A stretch of DNA of 64,000 nt from Massilia sp. YIM B02769 (GTDB lineage Bacteria; Pseudomonadota; Gammaproteobacteria; Burkholderiales; Burkholderiaceae_D), in the NCBI RefSeq assembly GCF_030411995.1, contig NZ_JASNRC010000002.1, forward strand, positions 451,233 to 515,232, read 5' to 3'. Below, one piece after another: positions 30,191 through 38,306 of this stretch. Under the pieces are notes generated by a model. It was given only the letters and a program-made list of their open reading frames with translations, had not been told where the DNA came from and searched no databases. The first letter of the stretch is position 1. Every line of letters starts with the position of its first letter. A program made the position numbers and the translations under genes.

Positions 30191-31030
30191 TCAACGCGCC
30201 CCGTCCGCGCGCGGATGCTCGGGGCTGCGCGCCTCGATCTTCTCGCGCATCGCACGTGATGCATCGTCCTCGCCCCAGCGCCTGGTAAAGGTGCGCAGGC
30301 GCTGGCGCGCCTTGTCGAACGACGACGCGGCCAGCGCCGACTCCACCGCCGTCTTCGCTTCGCGCCAGGCCTTGTCGCGCTGGCGCTTGCGCGTGCAGTC
30401 GGCGGCCGCGTCGTTCAGCACCTGCTGCACGTGCTGCAACTGGTCCGGCGTGGCGCGGGTCTTGCGCAGGGCGATCAATTCGCTCTGCGCCTCGCGCGGC
30501 TTGCAGGCGGTGGCCAGGCCGATCGCCTTGTCCATCTGCCCCTCGATGCGGCGCTTGCCCGGATTGGCGACCAGCCAGACCGCCCACAGCAAGGCCAGCG
30601 CCAGCAGCCACCAGCGCAGGCGCACGGGTTTGCGCTGCGGCGCCCCGTTCGAGGATGCGCGCACGCCGGGGCTGGGCGGGCGCGGCGGAAGCGGTATGCC
30701 CGGCGCGGGGCGCGGGGCGGGCGTGGGCGCGGGTGGCACCGGTGCGGGGGCGGATGTGGGTGCGGGCGGCGCCGCGTTGGGCGGCGGCTTGGCCTCCGCG
30801 CGCGGCGCGGCGGCGCTGGCGGCAGCGGTGGCCGCGGCGGCAGCCGGGACGGCCTGGGCCGGCTTGTCGAGACGAACACCCTGGCTGGGCGGCGCCGCGT
30901 GCGCCGCCGCATCGCCGCGCACGATTCCTTCCTGCTGCGCCGTGCCGCAATACGGACAAAAATTCACCCGGCGCGGCCAGCTGCGGCCGCACGAGGAGTG
31001 GATACAGCGATACACCGATGCTTCTGCCAC
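30191..31030 (-). CDS. Zinc-ribbon, proline-rich single-pass membrane protein (tubulin-like operon)
   Basis: A 279-residue protein not assignable to a named family. An N-terminal zinc ribbon has Cys9, Cys14, Cys25 and Cys28 (FCPYCG). A long Ala/Pro-rich linker (about 50-125) is followed by one membrane helix (about 139-155, LRWWLLALALLWAVWLVA) and a 120-residue helical, charged C-terminal domain with cysteines in TACK and AADCTRK. With no signal peptide, the zinc ribbon is probably cytoplasmic and the tail periplasmic. The start is GTG at 31030, with AAGGG six bases upstream. It lies 11 bases after the tubulin-like gene, indicating cotranscription and a shared task. Confidence 0.7.
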   Translation of the reverse strand: MAEASVYRCIHSSCGRSWPRRVNFCPYCGTAQQEGIVRGDAAAHAAPPSQGVRLDKPAQAVPAAAAATAAASAAAPRAEAKPPPNAAPPAPTSAPAPVPPAPTPAPRPAPGIPLPPRPPSPGVRASSNGAPQRKPVRLRWWLLALALLWAVWLVANPGKRRIEGQMDKAIGLATACKPREAQSELIALRKTRATPDQLQHVQQVLNDAAADCTRKRQRDKAWREAKTAVESALAASSFDKARQRLRTFTRRWGEDDASRAMREKIEARSPEHPRADGAR

Positions 31031-31041
31031 AGGCGCCCTTT

Positions 31042-34000
31042 CTACTGCGGATCCGGAATGCCGTCATCCGGATCGGGAATGGCGTCGCCCTGCGTGCCAT
31101 TTAGCCCGGGGATGTCGGCCACGGTCTGCCACTTGCCGAAGCGCGTGTCCTGCGCCATGTTCCAGGCGCGCGTGCCGGTGTCGATCTCGCCGCGCGCAAG
31201 CTGCTGCGCGATCTCGTCGACCGCGAACGGCCCGCGCTGTGCGCCGCCCACGAACAGCTTGTAGCGCAGACCGGACGCCGCTGCCGGCACCGGTGCGGCG
31301 GTGTGCGTGCGCCGCTCGGCCGCCTGCGCCGCACGCGCATCGCTGGCCAGGAATTCCGGCTTGATCACGCGCTTGTCGACCGGCTTTTCCACCTCCCAGG
31401 TATAGGCATCGGATGCCGAATCCGGCACGGCCTCGGTCCATTCGGACAGCATGGCCAGCGCCGCGTCGATCGCCGCATGCGTCAGCGACGGATCAGCCGC
31501 CACCGCGCGCCGGAACCAGGCGTCGAACAGGCGCTTGGCCGTGATGTTCGGCAGCGACGGCGAGGGCAGCTGGGCGCCGGTTTCGTCGACTTCCAGGCGC
31601 GGCTCGTACACCCGCAACTGGTAGTGGCGCATCAGCGCGGCCAGCAGCACCAGCTGGTGCGGACCGACCGCTGCCAGCCGGTTGCGCACGGCGCCGATCA
31701 CCTGCTCGCGGTAGTAGGCCGGCAAGCCGTTCGAGCGGATCGCGAACTCGTTCCCGATCTGCAGCCACTCGCCGGAACCCGGCTCGACTTCGAACAGGTA
31801 TTGCCCGCGCGGCTGGAAGCTGGCCTCACGGTCGCCCAGGTCGGCCTTGCGCCGGATGACGCCCAGCGCGATCGCCTGCAGGAACCATTCGTAGTCGTCC
31901 GCCAGGCGGTTCAATTCGTCCATCGACGGCGAAATCGGATGGCGGAAGCGCGTCGAATCGAAGTGCAGATGGGTCGGGATCTTCGGGTTCTCGATCTGGT
32001 ACGAGGCGCGCCAGGTCGGCAGGCCGCGCAGCACCGTCATCGGAATGCCGGACAGTTCGATGTAGCAGACCGCGCGGCCCGGCACGCCGGTGTTCACGAT
32101 CGACACCAGGTCGCCATGGAAGAAACCGGTCGGCACGGCGGCGCGGATCTCCGCCTCCATGCGGCGCCAGGCGCCCACATCGCCCACTCCGATAAAACAC
32201 TTGAATTGGTCCGAATTCGGAGTGAACTCGGCCGAGAAGCGCGCATTCACCCAGGGCATGGCGCTGCGTATCCATTCGGCGAAGACGCGCTGGCGTTCCT
32301 GCGGCGTCATCGCGTTCAGGCGGTCGAGCAATGGGTCGCCCGGCTCGGCGGCCAGCTCACTGCTCGACAACTGCGTCTGCGCGCGGCGGAAGAGTTTGAG
32401 CAGCAGGTCGGCGCGCATGCGCTCGTCGCCCAGCTGCGGGAACAGTTTGCCGGAGCCGCCGAATTCGAGCAGCACTTCCTCGCTCCACGCGCTCACATCC
32501 TGCGTCAGGCGCACCGGCGCCGGCTGCACGTCGCCGGCCAGCTTGATGTAGGTGGCATGTTCATGGCGCGCATCGCTGCGCAGCTGGGCGATGCGGTTGT
32601 CGACCGCATGCAGGATCTCCTGCACGTGGCGCCGCCCTTCCTGGAATTCGCCGGCGATGCCGCTCCACTGCGCGTTGCCCTGCTCGTCCGTGCTCTGCGG
32701 GTCGCCCAGCCAGGCCGACATGTTGCGCATCACCTCGATCGACTGGCCGGCCGATACCGCCAGCAAATGGAAGCGCAGGTAGTCGGCGATGTCGCGCTTC
32801 AGGTGGGCCATGACTTCGCGCGCCTGGGCATCCTTGCCGAACAAACGGCCGGACGCCTGGCCCAGGTTGTTCAACGATTCCTCGACCTGGCGCGTGCGCA
32901 GCGCATCGCGGATGTCGCGGTAGCGACGGCCATTGCGTTCGGCGTTGATCAGGTCGCGCTGCAGCAGGCGCGCCTTGACCTGCTCCAGCAGCGACAGCAC
33001 GAATTCCAGCCCGCCCTGCTTGCGGTCGTCGAGCAGCGCGTACAGGCGCTCGCGCACGCGTGATTTGAGGCGGCCGGTGAGTTCTCCGGTGTGGCGCTTG
33101 ATGCGGTCTTCGCTGGTCTCAGCGGTGGCGCCGGCTTCGCGGATGGCGTCGCGCTCCAGCTGCGGCAGCAGCTCGGCCACCTTTTCGCGCCACAGCTTGA
33201 TGTCGTAGCCAGCCATGATGCGGTCGATCTCGAGCTGCACCTTGCTCTCCACGCGCTCCAGCAGCGAGCGGCCATCCTTGTCCATCAACAGCGCTTCGGT
33301 GAGCGCGTATTCCTGGAAAGGCGTGACGTCGACCGTCCCCTTCTTGAAATCGGGGAATTCGCCGAAGGGACGCTCGCGCATCTCCATCTGCTCGCGCATG
33401 AAGCTGTCGCGTTCGGCATCGCCGGCACGCCGCGCCAGGGCGCCGTCGCGGCCCACCAGGCCGAAGAACTCCTTCACCATCAGCGCCGCCAGTTCGTAGG
33501 CGCGGATGTCTTCGCGCAGGCTTTGCTGGGTGTCGAGCACGGACTGGCCGAAGGCCGAGTACACCTTCGAGTAGGACAGGCGCATGTCGCCGAAGCGCGC
33601 TTCCGGCACGCGCGGGTTGTAGGGGCCGAGCTTGTGCTGCTGCTGGTTCACGGCCACCGAGCGCTTGCGGTTGGCGAAGTCGGCCGAGGCGAAATCCTCG
33701 AACAGGGTGTCGGCCACCATCTGGTAGACATCCTTTACGTCCTGGGTCGCCTTGTTGGCCAGGTTCGCGGTGTCGACGAAGTACACGTCGTCGAAGGGCG
33801 CGCCCTTGCCCTGGATGCTGTCCGGGTCCATCCACGACACGCGCGCGTTCATGTCGCGCATCGTCGTTTCCAGCTCCATCATGGTGGCGTAGGCATTCGC
33901 CTCGGTGCGTTCCTTGTTCGCTTTCGCAAAGCCCGAAGGCATGAACATCACCAGATCGACCTGGCTGTCCGATACTTCCTGGCGCGCGATGGCTTTCGCC

Positions 34001-34662
34001 ATCCAGCCCAGGTCGATGGCGCTGCCGGCGCCGGTGCCGCCCGCGTTCGAGCCGATGACGACGATGCGGAATTTCGAGGTATCGACCTGCAGGCCGAGGC
34101 GCTGGTAATTTTCCTTGCGCTCGATGCCGGCGTTACTGCTCAAGAAGTTCAGCGCGCCCTTGATGCGGCCGCGCAGCTTGGGGTATTTGTCGAACAAATA
34201 CAGGCGCGCCACCGAACGGATCTGGCCCGCCCCTTTCGATGGGTCGATGCCGAGCGAGCGCAGTTTTTTCGGACGCAGCGGCATCCAGCTTTCGATCAGC
34301 GGGAAGCGCGCCAGGCTGTCGTCGGACTCGTGATACTGCGGGAGATCGAGCGGTTCGACCAGGCGTTCTTCGTCGGTCAGACGCACCAGTTCGTACCAGG
34401 GGTCGGTACGCTGCGACTTGCCCTCGTCGATGATGGCGTTGTTGTCGAGGTCGAAGTGCAGGAAGCGCGCGACCGGGAAGTCGGCGATGGATTCGACGCG
34501 GGTCGGATGCTGCTTGTTCCAGACCGCCGACAGGATGCGGCGGCGGATGCGCATCATGACTTCCATGCCGGTGCCGCCGGCGCCGATGAACAGGGTCGGA
34601 CGCAGGTCGACCTTGAGTTCGGCCTTGCGATTGATGCTTGCTGGGGTGGGGATATCTGTCAT
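31042..34662 (-). CDS. Tubulin/FtsZ-like protein (Tubulin_2 type) with C-terminal GYF_2 domain
   Basis: A 1206-residue protein. The N-terminal part has the glycine loop LFIGAGGTGMEV (24-35) and the tubulin-type G-box SNAGGTGAGSAIDLGW (205-220), equivalent to the GGGTGTG phosphate-binding signature of FtsZ and tubulin, followed by NKERTEANAYATM (about 239-251) in the position of nucleotide-base contacts. This is the pattern of the Tubulin_2 family. The long middle region is helical. Residues about 1134-1187 (GPFAVDEIAQQLARGEIDTG, AWNMAQDTRFGKWQTV) form a GYF_2-like adaptor domain. The protein may polymerise with GTP near the membrane; that is inference. GGGAAG eight bases before ATG 34662 supports the start over an upstream in-frame codon. 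It lies 16 bases after a three-helix membrane protein gene. Confidence 0.8.
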   Translation of the reverse strand: MTDIPTPASINRKAELKVDLRPTLFIGAGGTGMEVMMRIRRRILSAVWNKQHPTRVESIADFPVARFLHFDLDNNAIIDEGKSQRTDPWYELVRLTDEERLVEPLDLPQYHESDDSLARFPLIESWMPLRPKKLRSLGIDPSKGAGQIRSVARLYLFDKYPKLRGRIKGALNFLSSNAGIERKENYQRLGLQVDTSKFRIVVIGSNAGGTGAGSAIDLGWMAKAIARQEVSDSQVDLVMFMPSGFAKANKERTEANAYATMMELETTMRDMNARVSWMDPDSIQGKGAPFDDVYFVDTANLANKATQDVKDVYQMVADTLFEDFASADFANRKRSVAVNQQQHKLGPYNPRVPEARFGDMRLSYSKVYSAFGQSVLDTQQSLREDIRAYELAALMVKEFFGLVGRDGALARRAGDAERDSFMREQMEMRERPFGEFPDFKKGTVDVTPFQEYALTEALLMDKDGRSLLERVESKVQLEIDRIMAGYDIKLWREKVAELLPQLERDAIREAGATAETSEDRIKRHTGELTGRLKSRVRERLYALLDDRKQGGLEFVLSLLEQVKARLLQRDLINAERNGRRYRDIRDALRTRQVEESLNNLGQASGRLFGKDAQAREVMAHLKRDIADYLRFHLLAVSAGQSIEVMRNMSAWLGDPQSTDEQGNAQWSGIAGEFQEGRRHVQEILHAVDNRIAQLRSDARHEHATYIKLAGDVQPAPVRLTQDVSAWSEEVLLEFGGSGKLFPQLGDERMRADLLLKLFRRAQTQLSSSELAAEPGDPLLDRLNAMTPQERQRVFAEWIRSAMPWVNARFSAEFTPNSDQFKCFIGVGDVGAWRRMEAEIRAAVPTGFFHGDLVSIVNTGVPGRAVCYIELSGIPMTVLRGLPTWRASYQIENPKIPTHLHFDSTRFRHPISPSMDELNRLADDYEWFLQAIALGVIRRKADLGDREASFQPRGQYLFEVEPGSGEWLQIGNEFAIRSNGLPAYYREQVIGAVRNRLAAVGPHQLVLLAALMRHYQLRVYEPRLEVDETGAQLPSPSLPNITAKRLFDAWFRRAVAADPSLTHAAIDAALAMLSEWTEAVPDSASDAYTWEVEKPVDKRVIKPEFLASDARAAQAAERRTHTAAPVPAAASGLRYKLFVGGAQRGPFAVDEIAQQLARGEIDTGTRAWNMAQDTRFGKWQTVADIPGLNGTQGDAIPDPDDGIPDPQ

Positions 34663-34678
34663 GGCGATGTCTTCCCTA

Positions 34679-35134
34679 TCAGCGGCGGCCAATGAAGAGC
34701 GCGGCGACCAGCGCCACCGCGCCGACCACGACCAGCGGTGCGGTCACGCCCCAGGTGAGGTAGCGGCTGGCGTTGATGATGGCCAGCACCGCGGCGGCAG
34801 AAAGAAAAGCCAGGCCGACGAACAGCAGCCAGCCGGCGCTGCCCGCCGTCGATGGCGCCACGCGGCGCACCACCATGTGGTGCACGTAGGCGTTGCGGAC
34901 AAAGAAGTACACGACCAGCAGCACCACGAACACGGCCGCGCCGATGGACAGGTCGCGCGTGGAGGTGTCGGTGGCGGCCGGCGGCAAGGGGCCGGGCACC
35001 ACTTCAACAGGGCCGCCCGCCGTCTCGGGCGTGGTCTGGGGCAGCGCCGCATCGGGTGCATTTTTCTCTTCGGGCAGCTTGAAGCCGGGGTCGGCCTGGC
35101 CGCCGGATGGGGTGGTGGTCGGAGTCGCTTGCAT
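34679..35134 (-). CDS. Small three-helix membrane protein (tubulin-like operon)
   Basis: A 151-residue protein of unknown family. A proline-rich, soluble N-terminal segment of 60 residues is followed by three hydrophobic helices at about 61-80, 101-121 and 127-148, the last ending at FIGRR. There is no signal peptide. AAGGAAC six bases before the ATG gives a strong start. Located between the vWA-like and tubulin-like genes with short gaps (26 and 16 bases), it is a natural candidate for the membrane anchor of the tubulin-like protein. I do not recognise it beyond these features. Confidence 0.7.
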   Translation of the reverse strand: MQATPTTTPSGGQADPGFKLPEEKNAPDAALPQTTPETAGGPVEVVPGPLPPAATDTSTRDLSIGAAVFVVLLVVYFFVRNAYVHHMVVRRVAPSTAGSAGWLLFVGLAFLSAAAVLAIINASRYLTWGVTAPLVVVGAVALVAALFIGRR

Positions 35135-35160
35135 ATGGGTTCCTTTTGTTTGGGCTCAGT

Positions 35161-36645
35161 TCAGCGGCCCAGGCGCACCTGCGCACCTTCGCGCAGGTCC
35201 GTCAGCTGGTGGCCGAACAGGGTGGTCTTCAGGCGCGCGACTTCGTTGCCCGCCTTGTCGTAAATCGGCTGAATGGCGCCGGCGCGCGCATGCATGGTGC
35301 GCAGTTCGTCCTCGACCGTCACGTAGGCGCGCTGCGGCCGCATCCAGGCATATGCCGCCGCGCCGCCGGCCGCCAGCAGGGCCAGCACGCCGCCGCCCAG
35401 CGCCAGCAGCGGTGCCATCCCGTAATGCACGCGCACCTCGATCGGCAGCACGGCGGTGGAGGCCTGCACCTGGGCCGGCGGAATGAAGATGTCCGGCAGC
35501 GGGTCGCCCGGAAACAGCGCCGCCATGCGCTCGCGGAAGGCGCCCGACAGATTCAGCTTCTGCGCCGCCAGGTGCACTTCGATGGTCCCCGGCAGCACAT
35601 AAGCCGAGCCGGCCGACTTGATCGCCGCCATCGACCACTGGCTCGGCAACTGCGCCACCGGCAGCTGCAAGGTCGACGCCAGCGGCTGCGGCTTGCCCGG
35701 CGCCAGCGCCGTTACCCGCGTGCCGCCCAGCGTGACGGGACGGTCTTCGCCGCCCAGCTTCGAGCGTGCGCTCAGGGTGGCGCTGGCGATGGTGTAGGGG
35801 TACATCGTGTTCTCGATGTGCCAGCCGATCTTCGCGGATGGAGACACCGCACCGGATGCCACGTCCGCGCGTAGTACGCCGTTCGGCGCCATCGTGAAGG
35901 ACACGCCGGGCGCATCTTCCACCTTGCGCGGCACCAGGCGCACGGTGTTACGGTCCAGCGGTTTCAGGCGCGCAGGCGGCTCGGTAATAATCTTCGCAAT
36001 GCTGCCGCTGGCCAGCAAGCGCTCCAGCGCCTGGGCCCCGGTGGGTCCAATCGCAAAGGCGTACACCATCAGGCCGTTCGCGCGGTAATGCTCGCCCTGT
36101 ACCTGCATCCGTAGCGGGAAAGCGAGCGCCGTGCGGATCGCGCCGCCGCGGTGGATCAATTCATAGAACTCGCGGTTGCGCTGGGCCGTGGCCTGGTCGT
36201 TGTTCGGGCTGTTGCGGTTGTTCGTGACCAGCCAGACGATGCCGTCCTTGCCACCCAATGCCTGGGTCATGGCGGCGCTCACGGCTTCGCCGAGGTCGGT
36301 GTCGGCCAGGGCGCCGCCGGGCTTGCGCGCGGTGTCGAGGCCAGCGAGCGCTTTCGTCACTTGGGCACGGGTGCCCTCGCCTACCTTGGCGGACATCAGC
36401 GCTTTCGGCGACGGCGCGCCGGGCAGCGACTGGTTGAAGGCGGCCAGCACCAGTGCATCGCCCGGCTGCGCCACCGCCAATGCCAGTTCGGTCACCAGCG
36501 GCTTGAAGCGCGATTGCGGGTCGGCGTAGAAGGGCTCCATCCAGCCCGAGTTCTGGACCAGGAAGACCTGGGGCGTGGCATGGGCCGGCAGCACACCGCA
36601 CAGCAGCGCGATGGTCACCAGCATGCGGGAGACGAGCGCGCTCAC
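35161..36645 (-). CDS. Periplasmic vWA-like protein with C-terminal membrane anchor (tubulin-like operon)
   Basis: A 494-residue protein. Residues 1-23 are a Sec signal ending PAHA. The next 170 residues look like a von Willebrand A-type Rossmann domain: VFLVQNSGWM (27-36) sits where the DxSxS metal motif would be but has lost it, TDLGEAV (116-122) and IVWLVTNNRNS (136-146) match later strands. Beta-rich domains follow, then one membrane helix (about 410-435) and a 55-residue cytoplasmic tail. It probably binds protein partners in the periplasm without a standard metal site. The GTG start at 36645 overlaps the TGA of the upstream gene (GTGA), with GGAAG upstream; the longer frame and ATG 36624 are less likely. 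Confidence 0.65.
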   Translation of the reverse strand: MSALVSRMLVTIALLCGVLPAHATPQVFLVQNSGWMEPFYADPQSRFKPLVTELALAVAQPGDALVLAAFNQSLPGAPSPKALMSAKVGEGTRAQVTKALAGLDTARKPGGALADTDLGEAVSAAMTQALGGKDGIVWLVTNNRNSPNNDQATAQRNREFYELIHRGGAIRTALAFPLRMQVQGEHYRANGLMVYAFAIGPTGAQALERLLASGSIAKIITEPPARLKPLDRNTVRLVPRKVEDAPGVSFTMAPNGVLRADVASGAVSPSAKIGWHIENTMYPYTIASATLSARSKLGGEDRPVTLGGTRVTALAPGKPQPLASTLQLPVAQLPSQWSMAAIKSAGSAYVLPGTIEVHLAAQKLNLSGAFRERMAALFPGDPLPDIFIPPAQVQASTAVLPIEVRVHYGMAPLLALGGGVLALLAAGGAAAYAWMRPQRAYVTVEDELRTMHARAGAIQPIYDKAGNEVARLKTTLFGHQLTDLREGAQVRLGR

Positions 36646-38123
36646 GACAGCGCTTCCAGGCGCCAGCCGCGCATTGCGTTCCAGTCGGGATGGTGCAGCC
36701 ACAGCGCGCCGGCGTACACGAAAGGCACGCATTCGAGCGGGCGGGAGAGGCGCGCCACTTCGTCGAGGATCACGTTGCGCTTGCCGATCCATTCGATCGT
36801 GGTGCGCGCGATGGTGCGCACCGTCAGCGCCTCTTCCGCGCGGCCGGTGTACTTGTGGAAGCGCAGCACCAGGCCGCTCGGCTGGCTGCGGTTGTTGTTG
36901 AAGCTGCGCAGCAGCGGCAGCACCAGCGTATCGTCTTCATGCACGTCTTCGACGTGTTCGGCCGACCAGGGTTCGTCCAGCACCGCATGGCCGCGGCGGA
37001 ACAGCAGGTTGGCAAAGCCGAGGCGCGCGCCGTCGATGGGTTCCAGCTGCGGTTGCTCTGCACCGAGTTCGAGGAAAGAATAGGCCTGGCCGTCGTGACC
37101 GATCTGCCACAGGCGGCCGTCGCGGCTTTGCGTGGGGCCGCCGAATTCCAGGCGGGGCGACCAGCCGCCCGGCCACGGCATCCAGCGCGGCATCTCGCCC
37201 GGCCGCCACACGAGTTGCCCGCCCTCGTGCAGCCAGAACAGGCGGTTGTCGTAGCCGATCGGACGCATCCAGCCGCTTGTGGGCGCATCGTCGCAGGGCA
37301 GGATGTCGCCGTTCGCCACATCGCTGTCGGTGGCCAGCAATTGCAGCCTGCCCTCGGCCACGATGGGGCAAGCGACGTGGCGGCGCATCGCGCCCGGCGC
37401 CGCGGCGAGCGCGCCCGAGAACAAGGGCTCCAGGCGGTAGCTTTCGTTCACCGGGTTGATCCACAGGCGAGACAGGCCAGCGTCCGTCGGCACCACGCCG
37501 ACTTCGCCACGCGCTGGGTTCAGGGCCGGCAGCCAGCCGTACTGGCCTGCGCTGAAACGCAGTTCGCTGGCGGTGTTCTCGGCGGCCATCACGTGCCACA
37601 ACTGAGCCAGCGGGTCCCAGTATTGCAGCACGCCGCGCGCCGGGGCGATGGCCAGCAGGCGTTGTTCGGGGAAGCCCCAGGTGGCGGCGGCAAACACGCA
37701 ATGCGCGTTCGGCGGCACCGGCATCGCCAGTTCGGCGCGGCCGACGGCCGGCGCCGCCGGGCGTTCTTCCAGGCTGTCGCCCAGGGGTAGCGAGGTCACC
37801 GGCAAGCCGTGCGGCACGTGGCGCGGCAAGGACTGGTCGCCGGATGCGCCCCACCAGTCGGGCTGGCGAAGCACGCGGCCGCTCAGCTTGTGCAGGGCCT
37901 GGCCACAGGTCGGGCAAAAGGCGAAGCCCTCGGGATAGATCGGTGCGCAGGCGCAGGACGCCGGCAGCGAGGCGCCGAGCAGGTGGGCGAGGTCGGGCAA
38001 CCGGCCGCGCGCATGCGCCTGCCAGTCGACGCGGCCCAGGCCCTCGGTGGCCTCGAGCGCGAACTGTCCGCTTTTCTCGTCCTCCAGCCAGATGCTGGAC
38101 GGCGTTTCCCATCTGTATGTCAT
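36642..38123 (-). CDS. Zinc-ribbon protein with propeller-like repeats (first gene of tubulin-like operon)
   Basis: A 493-residue cytoplasmic protein of unknown family, with no signal peptide or membrane helix. Near the N-terminus, Cys57, Cys59, Cys70 and Cys73 (FAFCPTCG) form a zinc ribbon. The remainder, about 130-490, is beta-rich with recurring Trp and Gly-containing strands (LLAIAPARGVLQYWDPLAQL, RPIGYDNRLFWLHEGGQLVW, SRDGRLWQIGHDGQAYSFLE), suggesting a beta-propeller. It would be a scaffold. The ATG at 38123 has GGAG four to five bases upstream. Its stop overlaps the start of the vWA-like gene. It is divergent from an M29-like peptidase gene, so the operon promoter must lie within 38124-38306. 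Confidence 0.65.
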   Translation of the reverse strand: MTYRWETPSSIWLEDEKSGQFALEATEGLGRVDWQAHARGRLPDLAHLLGASLPASCACAPIYPEGFAFCPTCGQALHKLSGRVLRQPDWWGASGDQSLPRHVPHGLPVTSLPLGDSLEERPAAPAVGRAELAMPVPPNAHCVFAAATWGFPEQRLLAIAPARGVLQYWDPLAQLWHVMAAENTASELRFSAGQYGWLPALNPARGEVGVVPTDAGLSRLWINPVNESYRLEPLFSGALAAAPGAMRRHVACPIVAEGRLQLLATDSDVANGDILPCDDAPTSGWMRPIGYDNRLFWLHEGGQLVWRPGEMPRWMPWPGGWSPRLEFGGPTQSRDGRLWQIGHDGQAYSFLELGAEQPQLEPIDGARLGFANLLFRRGHAVLDEPWSAEHVEDVHEDDTLVLPLLRSFNNNRSQPSGLVLRFHKYTGRAEEALTVRTIARTTIEWIGKRNVILDEVARLSRPLECVPFVYAGALWLHHPDWNAMRGWRLEALS

Positions 38124-38286
38124 TGCGCTCCGCCGTCGAATGAAATATGCATGTCAGCACGTGTTGATTTCTGTCTAAATCATAACGCTGCCATAGCGGC
38201 GACGGCGCGCCATTCGGCCGGTAGCGCGAGGCGGCACTTCAAGGATCAACAGATGCGCTGTTGAGGGGAACTTTGGACCAGAACCG

Positions 38287-38292
38287 TATAAT
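38287..38292 (+). promoter_or_regulatory. Candidate -10 box for the M29-like peptidase gene
   Basis: A perfect TATAAT stands 15 bases before the first ATG (38307). The best -35 match (TTGAGG, 38261-38266) is 20 bases away, longer than usual. If used, transcription would start about eight bases before ATG 38307, which favours the in-frame ATG at 38328 or nearly leaderless translation. Confidence 0.45.
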
Positions 38293-38306
38293 GGACAGCA
38301 TCCGAC

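Noticed and set aside
30191..38123. Tubulin-like operon as a recently acquired island
   Set aside because: Composition and codon style look like the surroundings, there is no integrase, tRNA or direct repeat at the borders, so transfer is not supported by what is visible.
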